DNA of 64,000 bases, from contig JBCFYV010011135.1 in the NCBI GenBank assembly GCA_039000515.1, positions 25,103,725 through 25,167,724 on the forward strand, in the 5' to 3' direction. The stretch's first letter is position 1; each line of letters starts with the position of its first letter. This document shows, one piece after another, positions 1 to 10,795 of the stretch. The DNA comes from Timema cristinae (taxonomy: Eukaryota > Arthropoda > Insecta > Phasmatodea > Timematidae). Made by a program: the position numbers and the translations under genes. The notes under the pieces were generated by a model, which ran no database searches, was not told the origin of the DNA, and saw nothing but the letters and a program-made list of their open reading frames with translations.

Positions 1-550
1 CTTCACACTCTGTCGTGAAACGACGCTCCAGTTTAGTGTCGATCAAGAGCCCTCGTTGAGCTATGTTTCTTTAGCTAAAAATACTTAAATTTCATTACAG
101 TGTTGATGAAGAAAATGTGGATTGAAGTTGAAAATTTTTGGAAATTTCACAATGTCCGCTTATAATCGCCAGAAATTCAGCCGGAAATGTGCCAAACGTA
201 TATGACGGTAAAGAGCAATTCGTCCTTTATACAATAATGCCCCAAAATGTCTGGATCATTCCGATAGAGAACGAAAGAATTTGGAAACGCCGCATAGTAT
301 TCACGTGAAAACCCATTCCGGCCATGCACTGACACAGCCACACATGATTTTTTAATTAATTAATTAGAGCTAGAATTTAAATATATTTTTTCCCACCATT
401 TTGACAACATGAAATCTCCAGTTTTAAAACGATGCGCTTCTTATGAATATAAGAGTGTAATTTCACCTCTACCCGAGGGGGTAAGAATACATTTGCAAAT
501 AAGTTGTTGTTTTTTTCAACTCCCTTCTGGTCTCTCGCCCTAAAAGTTAC
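1..550. other. No gene recognised
   Basis: AT-rich unique-looking sequence. Nothing on either strand supports a gene, an RNA or a known repeat. The right end leads into the candidate minus-strand exon at 551-708. Confidence 0.4.
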
Positions 551-708
551 CTCGAAGGGATCGTCGGACGTCCAAATTACAGCGTTGCCGCGCTCTCTTG
601 AGGAGTATTCCATATTCAGCGTGAGGTTTACCACACCTGACCCCCTTGCGCTCGCGATGCCAGCGTTCCAAGTGAGAGCCACATGAAACAAGGCTCGTGC
701 CTTGCATG
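551..708 (-). CDS. Candidate internal exon, unidentified protein
   Basis: Not recognised. This is a GC-richer island in AT-rich DNA with an open minus-strand frame of about 52 codons. It is bounded by a plausible acceptor (ending CATGCAAG, near 709) and a donor-like GAG|GTAACT (near 550). The peptide is balanced in composition and has an N-glycosylation sequon (NLT) and a TSDDPFEV stretch, which looks more like an extracellular or structural domain than random translation. The frame stays open past the donor to 377, so the donor is not forced by a stop. The plus strand is also open for 60 codons over the same bases and has its own pyrimidine-rich AG near 546, so the strand is uncertain. I see no neighbouring exon. 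It could be an isolated exon of a gene lying mostly outside the window, or chance. Confidence 0.28.
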
Positions 709-949
709 GATAGGATTAAAACGGCGGACCACAAGATTTTTTTTCTATTTCCTTTTTCTTTTTCGTGATGAATTTTAACGCCAAGGGGTTAAATTTCGCA
801 GGTGATGACTGGGTAGTATATGAGTCAAGGGGGTTGGCAAAACTCTTTTAGATCACGTGGGGCGTGCCCAATATTATTATAATTTTGAGAAAAGATGTAT
901 TTTTGGAGTCGTCCATAAAAATGTAATTATTTTTTCCTATTTTTTTCTT

Positions 950-1173
950 TAACACTGCATATTACTACTCGTTTGGGTTGTATGCGTATGGATTCAAGAT
1001 ATTAGGAAGGTTACATGTATAGAAATTGTACCTGCATTTGCGGGGAGGGAGAGAATGGAAAACCGTTTAGGGAAAAACACCCGACCGGTATTAGAACCTC
1101 GATCTTCCCGTCATGGGCAGTCTAATCTATTGCGAGAGTGATGTCTTAGACTATGTGACCACCGAAGCGGGTA
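950..1173 (-). mobile_element. tRNA-derived SINE, family C
   Basis: Reads backwards from the shared 3' tail (revcomp GTAGTAA-like, diverged) to a tRNA-like head beginning ACCCGCTTCGGTGG near 1173. A box (GTCTAAGACATCACTC) and B box (AGGTTCTAATACC) are both recognisable but decayed. It has the middle module shared by families B and C, with CTCCCTCCCCGCAAATGCAGG. No target-site duplication was identified. Confidence 0.75.
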
Positions 1174-1399
1174 GCTTTTTACTGGACATATTTTATCCGG
1201 TATGTCCCTCCTTACGTAGGTCCTGGATGGTCGGTAAGAGAAAAAGACCGGAGAGGGATTGACATCAAGTTTTCTACAAGGGCCATCTAAGTGGAAATTC
1301 TTAAGCAGTAGAATCCTAGTTAGAGCAAAACTTTTTATTTAACTCTGATGAACTGATCTTGAGAAATGAGATATTCCCCATTATCTTACAACTGGCTTA

Positions 1400-1870
1400 T
1401 TTTATATATACTCGCTTTGCTCGTTGTGGGGCTCCACCCCCGAACCCCCCAGTGAGTGTAAACTGATGTAATTCCAGCGTTGTTTTGATCGTTGATTTAT
1501 TTTTACTATTTTATGATTATAGCTGTCCCATAATTGTGTCAGAAAATTGAAAAATGTGTGGAAAATGTGCAAAATTTACCTAAAATCAAAAAAATCTAGC
1601 TCTGGTGCAATCCGTTTTTTCATAGGTCTTACCGTTTAGCCACAAGAGACCTCCAATGAAAGGTCCACAACGACTTTAAAGTTGCTCCGCCATTTTGAAT
1701 TTTTTTCAAGGTTTTTTTTTTTAACTTTTTGGAATTTTCCCGTCGGTTACAGGCTAGACGCTATATATTTGCCAAATTTCAAGTTTCTATCTCATCAGGA
1801 AGTGGGTAAACATTAATGTCAGTGAGTGAGTCAGCCATGTGGCTTTATAGTAGAGTGATATACATACACA
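1400..1870. repeat. Unclassified dispersed-repeat relic
   Basis: Contains a CG-containing block (CTCGCTTTGCTCG then GGGGCTCCACCCCCGAACCC) and, near 1820, GTCAGTGAGTGAGTCAG ahead of an AT tail. I have the impression of having seen similar combinations in many animal genomes, but I cannot name the family. No coding frame. Confidence 0.35.
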
Positions 1871-1906
1871 CACGTTATTTATATATATATATATATATAT
1901 TATATA

Positions 1907-1938
1907 TGAGTTGCCTATTTACAAAAGCAGCTATATCC
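1907..1938 (+). repeat. Left terminal inverted repeat
   Basis: 32 bp beginning TGAGTTGCC and ending CAGCTATATCC. It pairs with the complement of 4867-4898 (24/32). Its inner part is also a copy of the 18-bp subterminal motif. Confidence 0.8.
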
Positions 1939-2068
1939 AAAAATTTAAAAAAATGAGATATTGGTATCTCTGGATTCTTTAGCTCATTGCCTACGAGTTC
2001 AACCTTTTAAACCGTAGCAAAAATAGTTATGAACAGTATAAAATCAAGGTATAAAAGTGGGTCAAGTA

Positions 2069-2207
2069 GCAAAAGAAGTTAAATCCCCACTGTTTACTGT
2101 TGCAAATGAGGTTATATCCACCAGTCACATTTACAATTGCAAAAGCAAATAAATCCTTATGTCAAAATGTCAACCTTATACTTCAAATTGCAAAAGCAGC
2201 TAAATTT
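2069..2207 (+). repeat. Left subterminal motif array
   Basis: Four direct copies of an 18-bp motif close to GCAAAAGCAGTTAAATCC, at 2069-2086, 2102-2119, 2139-2156 and 2190-2207. A fifth copy forms the inner part of the left terminus (1921-1938). Arrays like this usually bind the transposase DNA-binding domain; that role is inferred here. Confidence 0.7.
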
Positions 2208-2426
2208 TTTGTAGTCCAATAATGACCATTTTTATTGATAATCTATCTACAATTAAAATTATTTTACTTTAAATACAATTATATGAGGTTTAAAAATAAT
2301 TATGAAAGTGGGTACAAGAAAGTAATATGTTGGTTACACTGGAGAACAGCTGTTATTTTAACAACAGATCGAAATTAATTTGTGTATTACTTTACAGTCT
2401 TATCGTAGGTAATTTCTTCAAAAATA

Positions 2427-4397
2427 ATGGATCAAGACCTTAATGACATATCTGAGGAAGAATGCATTGTTGAAACTTCTCCTAACAAGTCGAGGAAGAA
2501 GAAAAAACGTCCAGAAACATGGAAAAGGAACATTGAGAAGAAGGCCAGGTGTGTGAACAAACCTCATATGGTTGTCATTGTACTTTTACTTTGAGCACTT
2601 TAATAAATAGTATAGTATGTCATTCACTATTATTTTTTCCAGACACCGTCCAAAAGGATTTTCAAAGATGCCCACATGCGATCACAGAGGTAAAAGTGGA
2701 TATAAGTGCAGCCAGCTTTCTATGCAAGACATCAGAAAAATCCACTTTAAATATTACAAGGATGCAGACCTACAATCTAAAAAGAACTTTATTTTACAAC
2801 ATGTTTCAGTTTCATCAGCAAAACGGAGTTGCCTTCCCGAAGGTAGTAACTCCAGAAGGAAGGTGAGTCCCACTTTCTTTTTACCCAAGCAAAGACAAGA
2901 TAATAAAGAAAATGTTAAAGTATGCCGATCTGCATTTTTAACAATTCTTCAAGAGAGCCGCAATCGTATTCAGAATCTCTGCCACAAATACCTTGAATTA
3001 GGGATCACTCCTCCTGAAACCCGTGGAGGTCCTCGGAAGCAAGTAATCTATGAAAAGAAAAGGGATGCTGTCAAAGAATTTATTAAGACATTCAAACCAA
3101 TACAAAAGCACTACTCAAGGGGAAGAAAACAAAATACTATATGGCAGTACTTACCAAGCGAACTTAGTGTAAATAAAATATGGAAAATGTACATGGAAGC
3201 AAATCCCTCAGAAGATCTACAGGTTCAGTATGAGTTCTTTCGAAATACTTTCAATGAAAACTTCAATATTGGATTTGATGCGCCTTACACTGACAAATGT
3301 TCAACATGCACAAGGCTTGAGTACCAAATAGCTAACGAGAATGACAAAAATAAAAAAGAAGATTTAAACATAGAGTTCAAAGGCCACAAAATTCGTGCTG
3401 AAAGGTTTTATGAAATACTGCGAAAAAAGAACGATGATGAACTGGTAATAAGCTATGACTGCCAGAAGAATCTTGTACTCCTAAAATACCAGACCAAGCC
3501 GCTTATTACAAACGTCAACTATACCTTTACAATTTTACTATATGTGAAGGAGTATCAACATCTCCCCAAAACAAGACCAACACGTTTGCCTACCTTTGGA
3601 CTGAAAACAAGTTTGCCAAAGGATCCAACCAGATATCCTCAGCTGTTCATCACAGGCTCACACAATGTGAACTGGATGGAGTCACCACAGTCAAGCTTTT
3701 CTCTGATGGCTGTGGTGGCCAAAATAAGAACAAAGCCATGATTGCAATGTTGTCACGATGGTTATTACTGGAAGCTCCTAATAGTGTAAAGAAAATCATC
3801 TTGTACTTTCCTATCGTGGGCCACTCATTCATTCCGCCGGATAGAGTGTTTGGCAAACTGGAACGCCAGTTTCGAGCAAAGAGTGTTATTGACAACCCAA
3901 ATGGGTATATCGAAGTGATTGCAGAACACTGTACTATAGAACATCTTGGAGAAGGTTGCCCTGTTCAGGACTGGAAATTATATGGAGATGAAGTTTTGAA
4001 ACAACCGGGTCAATGGCACTTTCAATTCCAGAAATCAAAGAAGATTGTTTTTTCAAGGTCAAAGTCTAGGAAACTTGTGATGGTTCAAGGAGAACCATTT
4101 TATGGGTTTGAATGTGGTGAACCAAAATCCCTGGTCAAGAAGGGTAAAACATTCTCAAATGCAAGGATTCCAGAAGTTCCAAGAGGTGTCCCAATCAAGC
4201 TTGCTAAAGTAAATGATGTGCGCTCTTTGCTAGTTCTACACTATGGAGAACAGGTGCAAGACGATCCCAAACTCAACTTTTACACCGAGGTTTTTCTTCA
4301 ACTGGATTCACTACAGCCTGATGAAGGAACTGATGAGGAAGATATCCTGCACGATTTGGAAATTAACCTTGAAGATGACCATGAAGTTGTTGCTTAA
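2427..4397 (+). pseudogene. RNase-H-like (DDE-type) transposase, one intron, one frameshift
   Basis: Transposase of the surrounding element. Exon 1 (2427-2548) starts at the first ATG and carries an acidic start followed by a basic stretch (KSRKKKKRP), a likely nuclear localisation signal. A 94-bp intron (2549-2642) has GT...TTTTTTCCAG ends, and the joined frame continues smoothly. Exon 2 opens with a Cys/His-containing N-terminal region (PTCDHRGKSGYKC) and later has DKCSTC, a possible zinc-binding knuckle. Candidate catalytic positions are D in SYDCQKN, D in SDGCGGQNKN, and the GHSFIPPDRVFG block. Near 3478-3486 the frame moves because one base is missing in CTCCTAAAATA; the downstream frame resumes the same protein without another break and stops at 4397 after an acidic tail. 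About 620 residues in all. The single lesion may be a real mutation or a sequencing error. Exact family unknown. Confidence 0.75.
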
Positions 4398-4652
4398 ACA
4401 TTTTTATTTCCTGTTATATTAAAAAATGTTCAAAATCTTACTTTTCATTGAACAAAAAAAAAATTTTATGAAACTTTTTTTGTTAATCATGTTTTCCTCT
4501 GTCTGTTGTTTTATTTTCATTTGAATCCGACATAAAGTTAAAGAGTATAAGGTGTATTTTTTAAATAAGTAACTAAATGTCCAAAAATTGATTCTTAAGA
4601 TTTAACTGTTTTTGCATCAGTGTAGAAAATAATAAATGGTGGTACCTCCAGT

Positions 4653-4700
4653 TACAAAATCAGCTTAATCCTTTGTTCAGTTGCAAAACCAGTTAAGTGC
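4653..4700 (+). repeat. Right subterminal motif copies
   Basis: Two more copies of the 18-bp motif, TACAAAATCAGCTTAATCC (4653-4671) and GCAAAACCAGTTAAGTGC (4683-4700). They run in the same direction as the left array. Only the terminal copy at 4867-4884 is inverted. Confidence 0.6.
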
Positions 4701-4866
4701 ATTTAATTTTATTTAATAAAAATTGGAATTTTTATGCCATATTATACACATTTTGTAAAATAAAAAAATGAATTTTTCTTTATTTTTTAAGAAACGAATC
4801 GTATTGATAGCTTAAATGAGAAACATTTTAAAAGTTTTTTGGCTCTAGCCAAAAATAATTTCAAGT

Positions 4867-4898
4867 GGATTTAACTACTTTCGCCAATGGGCGACTCA
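4867..4898 (-). repeat. Right terminal inverted repeat
   Basis: Complement of the left terminus with 24 of 32 positions identical. It ends GGCGACTCA and is followed by TATATG and a (TG)n tract (4907-4934). Confidence 0.8.
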
Positions 4899-4902
4899 TA
4901 TA

Positions 4903-4935
<33 letters not shown>

Positions 4936-4969
4936 TTGATAGTGTATTCTATTCACAATTTTCTCACTT

Positions 4970-6945
4970 TGGTAAATTAGTTAAAACTACTTTGATTATA
5001 GACAGAGCCAACTGGATGAACTCAATTGAAAATAGTATTAAATGCAAACCTAAAGATTTTTGGAAATTTGTTAAAAATAATCGCACGAATAAAGTTTTCC
5101 CATCCAACCTAGAAATTAATGGCAAGTCTATAGTGGATCCTTTATTAATTGCTAATGAGTTTGGGACCTACTTTCATTCCGTTTATAATTCTGCTATTCC
5201 TGTCTTACCCTGCCCCGTTATTGAAACTAGTGTGCCCTTGTATCCTTGCCACATCACATCCTTGGATGCTGCTAATGCTATAAAAAAAAAATTAGTTCTT
5301 CTAGATGTGCCGGGACAGATGGAATTCCAAGTTTTATTGTTAAAGGCTGTGCCAGCATTTTCAGCCCTTTGTTAGCCTATATCTTTAACATTAGCCTATC
5401 AAATGAAACTTTTCCTCTTACATGGAAACAATCTGTTGTCATACCTATCTTTAAAAAAGGGGCCAAAACAAATGTTTGTAATTATAGACCAATTTCTCTC
5501 TTAAACACTTTCTCCAAAGTATTCGAGAAAAAAAGTAGGTGACCTGGTGGTCTAGGGGTAAGGTGTCAGACTTCTGTGCTGGCGGCCGGGGTTCAATCCT
5601 CGGTCCCGGCAAAGATTTATCTGATTTCCAAACCCTTCCTTCACCTCGGACAAGACATCTTGTGAATGTGGGGAATGCCAGGCCTCCACCGTGGTTCGGA
5701 TTCCACGTTAAACTGTAGGTCCTTCATTTCATCTCACAATCACCCTTCCATTACACATTAGCGTAAGTGTGTATAACCCGAACGGGTAGTAAGACGCGGT
5801 GCTAATAATAATATTCGAGAAAATCATACATGAGCATACTTTCCACCACCTTAAAAATAAACTTTCCGATAATCAACATGGCTTTATTAAAAACAAATCT
5901 ACTGTCACTAATTTAGTAGAATTTCTTGGGCATGTTGCCCCTCAAGTCTCTGCCCAAGGTCAGGTTGATGCTATTTATTTTTACCAAAGTAAGGCATTTG
6001 ATTTATGTCAGCATAATATTATTCTCTCTAAACTTGATAATTTTGGACTTTCTCAATCATATGTAAATTGGTTCAGCTGTTATTTGCATGAAATATCATT
6101 CATAATTAAAATTGATTCACATACCTCTAATACTTTTTTAGCCCCCTGTGGCATACCTCAAGGGTCTAATTTAGGTCCTCTTCTCTTTAATGTGTTTATT
6201 GATGACATTGGTAAATATTTGAACTCTTCTAGTTATTTACTCTTTGCTGATGATGTAAAATTATTTAAAACTATCAAATAAATTGCAGATTGTATAGATT
6301 TACAAAATGATGTAAATGGTATTTTACAATGGTCTTTGGAAAATGGAATGTCTATCAATAAATCTAAGACCAAATCTATATCTTTTACTAGGAAAACTAA
6401 TCCTTTCTTTTTTACTTATAAATTGGGCAGTGATAACATAGTTCGTACACTTTGTATTAATGATCTTGGTGTCGTCCTGGATAACAAACTTTATTTCCAC
6501 TATCATGTTGACCATGTCATTTCCCAGTCATTGAAATTACTTGGGCTTATTAAATTTATTACTTCATCATTTAAGAAAGTTGACTGATTTTATGTCTGTA
6601 TTACGCCCTGGTTAGATCTAAGTTAGAATATGCTACTGTTGCTTGGAATTCCATTACCTTAACTGACTCTCTTAGGTTAGAAAACGTCCAAAGAAAATTT
6701 GTTGCTGCGTGCTATGATAAATACTTTAGTAACCGGATTTATTATGATTATGACAGAATTCGAAACCTATTAGGGCTCCAAACTCTCTTCTCGCGTAGAC
6801 TTTATTGTGATGCCCTTTTTGTTTTTAATATTTTCAATAACAAAATTTCTTGCAAATTTGCCCTTGATCAGGTAGGCGTTCATATCCCTTCTCGGGTTTC
6901 TCGTAATCCTAAATTGTTTTTTCTCGAAAGCTCTTTAAGATTAGC
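4970..6945 (+). pseudogene. LINE reverse transcriptase remnant
   Basis: Broken ORF2-type product. In order: the linker before the RT domain (FWKFVKNNR); early RT motifs (VIPIFKKG and NYRPISLLN, near 5436-5510, in a second frame); then, after the SINE, HGFIKNKST and QSKAFD (the family normally has SKAFD with the first catalytic Asp), GIPQGSNLGPLLFNVFIDDI, and the catalytic FADDVKLF box near 6245. After a stop at about 6280 the thumb and C-terminal region continue (SLENGMSINKSKT; RLENVQRKFVAACYD; RIRNLLGLQTLFSRRLYCDA). Several stops and frame changes make it non-functional. The motif set fits Jockey or CR1-type LINEs; the clade is not certain. Confidence 0.85.
5539..5812 (+). mobile_element. 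tRNA-derived SINE, family A, full length
   Basis: Head GTGACCTGGTGGTCTAGGGG carries the pol III A box (TGGTCTAGGGGTAAGG); the B box is GGTTCAATCCTCG. The body continues through CACGTTAAACTGTAGGTCC to the shared tail (CCCGAACGGGTAGTAAGACG) and (AAT)n. The flanking duplication ATTCGAGAAAA shows insertion into the LINE. Confidence 0.93.
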
Positions 6946-7355
6946 CCTATAGGTCGTTGTATCCATAGCGCCAATTCTAGATTTGTCAATTGGACTTTTA
7001 TCATAAAAGAAAAACTAAACTCAGAGAGTTATTTAAGGTTATCCCATATCAATAATTTATCATGTAGAGGTTTTGCCTATATTATTTAAACTTACAATAT
7101 TCTGATCTATTTTTTGCATAATGTTACTGCTTACTATTTAGCTATTTGTTTTTAATGTTACTTTTATTCTTATTATTATTAACTACTTTTTTTATCTGTA
7201 ACTATTCATCAGTATATAACATTATTTATCCATTTTTTGTCTATCATTTTTTCGTTGTAAATATATTGTATGTACTGTGTACTTTTCAGTGTGGCTTGTT
7301 ATAGGTCTTACGACTGTTGGCCAGTACTAAAATAAAGGTAAATTGAAATTGAAAT

Positions 7356-7624
7356 TATTATTATTATTAAGCCTATTTTATGTCAGGTCAATTCACATTG
7401 ATATATTATTGTTTATTTCTGGGAATTAATATCGGATCCTTTTTATTTGTAGGAAGATATTCTACCAAGTGGAATAATACGTTTTATATTGGGTCTAGAG
7501 ATAAATATTATGTAATATGTGATTGTTACATACAAACATATTTTTACTTGGTATTATACTATAAGAGAACAAAATTGAGAGGATTAATTTTTAGTAATAA
7601 ACAAGAATAATAACATATTATTCC

Positions 7625-7702
<78 letters not shown>

Positions 7703-8201
7703 CTTTTTTCTTCTATCTCTTTTAGTGAAATAATGCTTTATTTTACCAATGTGTCAAAACATTATTTCTTTAATATCAGATGTTGAAATCTTGATTTTGA
7801 TTTGGGACTTGATTTCTTTATAAATAGTACATTCCATGTCAGACCTTGTATTTATAAACCAACCTTGAATTTGTTTGTAATCAAACAAGCTTATTTATTG
7901 TTGATACATTTTTAATACCTCTATGACAGAAGGTAAATTCTAGCACAACAATTTGCTTGCACTGTTTATCAGCTTGTTTGGAATTTCTGTGGAAACAAAC
8001 TTATTGAGCCGTACTATGTACTTTTATCTTCATGTTTAATTTTAAGTTTGAAAAAACAAAATTGACGTATTATTTTTTATCATCTATAAACATTTTTTTA
8101 TCAGTGCTACGTTTGTTTATACCCCCATTGTAAACAACGTACTTAATTTTAACAAAGAAAGTAATTATAAATATGAATGGATTTATATTTTAAACCATAA
8201 G
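7356..8201. other. Intergenic or intronic, with an (AT)n tract
   Basis: AT-rich DNA with a long (AT)n microsatellite at about 7629-7698. No repeat family or exon recognised. Earlier exons of the gene at 8202 are not visible here. Confidence 0.4.
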
Positions 8202-10795
8202 ACCAAAATGAAGACCAGAGAGGCAAGCCAATTCGCATCGCTAAAACTGCAAGAATTGGAATCGAACGATGAACTCCGATTCGAGGAACTTGAGACCCAG
8301 TTGAATATCGCCGAGACGCGTTGCGACACATTGAAACAACAATTGGATTTAATGAAGATACTTTACAACGACGTGAGCAGTTCTAAGCCGTTTTCTAATA
8401 AGACAAATGGCGACATTAAAAAAGGACGTTCTCCTTACTTGGTGGCCAGTAAACCAGTTAATAAGAACCGCAGGGTAAGAAAAAAGAGCAATCGTGTGAG
8501 CAGCGATACCTTTTGCGAATATAAATCCATCACAGACTCGAGAAAACAAATCGATAGTGACGGTGATAGGGGTTGCAAAAGCAGCCATAGCGAAAGACAA
8601 GCAAAGAACAGCCCTAAAATTTTTGATAAACCAAAGAAGTCCTCAAGGCGTAAGGCGAAAGAAATTACAGTTGACCTAACGACAAGGTCGAAATTTGAAC
8701 ATTATTTAAAAGAAGAGACTTTTCTAAGAATGATTCACTTGAGAAAGCCGAGAATAGTTCTCAAAATACTGGTAATAAAGTAGAAAAACCCATTATTTGC
8801 TATAAACCTAATTTTTCTGAAGGATCTAATATTGTTTCAGATAAAAATATCACTATTGAAAGCGAAGAAATCCAAAACCACAAACGTACAATAACGACAA
8901 ATCCTACAAAAATGATAAGTTTAAAGTCAGATGAACTAAAAACCGATGAGGAAACACTAATAGAAAGTTTAAAATTACCTCTATTTGACAGCGATACGGA
9001 GGATGCCCCCACTGGAAGAAAATTTGTGCATTCCGATGAATCACTGGTTAATTCAAAGAAGCCTAAAAAACGGCCTAGACAAAAAAACAAGAAGGATCAA
9101 ACTAAACCATGGTTGGCCAAGTTGAGAAATCACCCTTGCAAACTTTGGCTGATCATAAAATTTTAAAGGACAAAGAGAAGATTCGTGCAAGAAATGTAGA
9201 AAGTAAATTCACGTCCAAGCATCATCATATGAATAGCCTGCTTCAAAGAACCTAAATAAAAACAACCCTAGTGAAAATAAAAGTCCCCACGAAATTCTTA
9301 TGACCAATAAGACATCAAAAGCAAATCCCCAATCACAAATAGTTCCTAAGCAAGATAATTTGAATAGTTTTAACTCCGTGCAACAATCATATCCTAGAGA
9401 ATTGAACAAACGGTCAAGAAATAAGATGTTGTTGAACTTTATCGAAATGAAAAGCTAATTTTTTCAGGAAGACCTACCGAGAATATTTCGAAACTTCCAG
9501 ATGCACATATAAGCACCAAAATATGCCAAACAGAGAACACCACGCAAGAGCCACGACAAAAGTCACATCATCAAAAAGAAAATATTGCCAGAGCTAAGGT
9601 TAAGAACGAAGAAAACAATACATTAAATAATGATTCTGATGCTAAGAAATGTAAAGGTCATCACAAAAAAGAAACGGTCATAAATGGCTACCCAAAAGAC
9701 CATTCAGCTAAGGGCTCAGAGATTGGTGTCAATGATTTATTAGGCGCTGACCCAAAAAGGGGAAACCAATCCGGCTTGTATCGACATAGGTCCTTTTCGC
9801 TACAAACATTTTCGTCAAAGGAAGCACGTGGATGTGGGATGTTTTTCTAAAATAGATTTTAGTAACATGCCTTTTGTTGTGGGTCAGTCTACTTCTCCAA
9901 GCCATAACTTGAGACTGAACATACAGCAAGTTTTATCCATGATAAAAATGCGCCCGTCTGTATGTCTCTCTCAACTACGTGAAGAAGAAGCCGCTTTAAC
10001 CAATGAAAGGTCTTCTGTGGCGACAAGCCATCGTCCACGAACTGCCTTCTCATTCTGGAGTGCTGAAAGATCTCACAAATTGTCATGTCCCTTGATGAAG
10101 CTCAGCCATAATTCTGACCCACGAGGAAGAGGAGACGTTGAATTCGACGTTAAAACAACCCCCGGTGATCTAGACCAACATTCTGGAGTCACTAGACCTC
10201 CGACCAGGCCAACAACTGCCTCTACTTTGTTTCAAAAAGAAGAAGAATGTGGAGGGGATGGAATGTCAAAGTATCGCAGGCCAGAAGATGTGTGGGTGGT
10301 CGAACAGAAAGACTATTATCCTGAAGAGAACTATGAGGCACTCCAAAGAGAGAGGTTGCAACAACGCTGCACGTGTTTCCCGACAAAGAGATTCGTCAGC
10401 TACCAGCAGATCTTGTCAGAGTACATAAATAATGGGACTCAACCTTGGCTTGGGACGAATAAACTCAGGGAAAAGTTTCGTGCGCATAACAATTCTAAAA
10501 GTATCATATCGGCTGTTGACGGAGGACCATCTAACGGTCAAGTAAGAAACTGTATGCAGAGGATCACCGAACCGAACTTCAACACCGGATCTAAGGTCAA
10601 AGTCGAGAGTGAGCAAGTCGCCCAATCTATCCCTCACCAACCTGTCCAAGGGCGAGAACTTGGGGAGAGCTTGAATAACCTCCACAAAGATTTCTTGAAG
10701 CAGCACGAAGAATATGAGCGTCTTTTGAAAGTGGTTGACAGAGTTGGGGTGAGGATACGGTCAGACAGCTTGAGACGTTGGAGGAGGAACTTAAT
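8202..10795 (+). CDS. CEP57-like: Cep57-family centrosomal protein, large exon (frame broken by indels)
   Basis: Cep57/Cep57L1 proteins bind microtubules and act at centrosomes and centrioles. The exon probably starts at 8202 after an AG; the ATG at 8208 may be internal. Visible order: a coiled coil (8208-8375; LETQLNIAETRCDTLKQQLD) like the end of the centrosome-localisation domain; about 480 residues of Lys/Ser/Asn-rich linker, much longer than in vertebrates; then the hallmark start of the microtubule-binding domain, MPFVVGQSTSPSHN followed by NIQQVLSMIK (about 9858-9960); then a helix near 10660-10795 (LNNLHKDFLKQHEEYERLL, then RQLETLEEELN). It ends at a GTAAGT donor (10796). Six frame changes lie at about 8720, 9104, 9247, 9450, 9754 and 10746, each within a short A, T or G run. 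Because the protein reads on across each, I take them as assembly indels. The N-terminal third is missing from this window. Confidence 0.8.

Larger units (their letters stand above)
1907..4898 (+). mobile_element. DNA transposon, 2,992 bp, near-complete
   Basis: The element starts TGAGTTGCC at 1907 and ends GGCGACTCA at 4898. The terminal 32 bp on each side form an inverted repeat with 24/32 identities, most differences being transitions. It sits inside a compound microsatellite, with (AT)n on the left and TATATG then (TG)n on the right, so a TA or TATA target duplication is likely but cannot be sized. Inside are one spliced transposase gene (2427-4397) and subterminal repeat arrays on both sides. 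Length and layout fit an autonomous cut-and-paste element that now carries a frameshift. I cannot name the superfamily. The protein resembles the large group of invertebrate hypothetical proteins with an SDxCGGQNKN motif (possibly the DUF7869 group, from memory). Confidence 0.8.
4936..7355 (+). mobile_element. 5'-truncated LINE (Jockey/CR1-like), split by a SINE
   Basis: Non-LTR retrotransposon copy lacking its endonuclease. It begins abruptly after the (TG)n tract and ends with a GGTAAATTGAAATTGAAATT tail. A second copy of the same family lies at 22709-23625 on the other strand. A family A SINE occupies 5539-5812 and is flanked by an 11-bp target-site duplication (5521-5531 and 5813-5823), so the SINE arrived after the LINE. 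Confidence 0.85.

Noticed and set aside
2549..2866. 105-codon frame overlapping the transposase
   Set aside because: It starts inside the intron and runs in a different frame from the conserved protein; a shadow.
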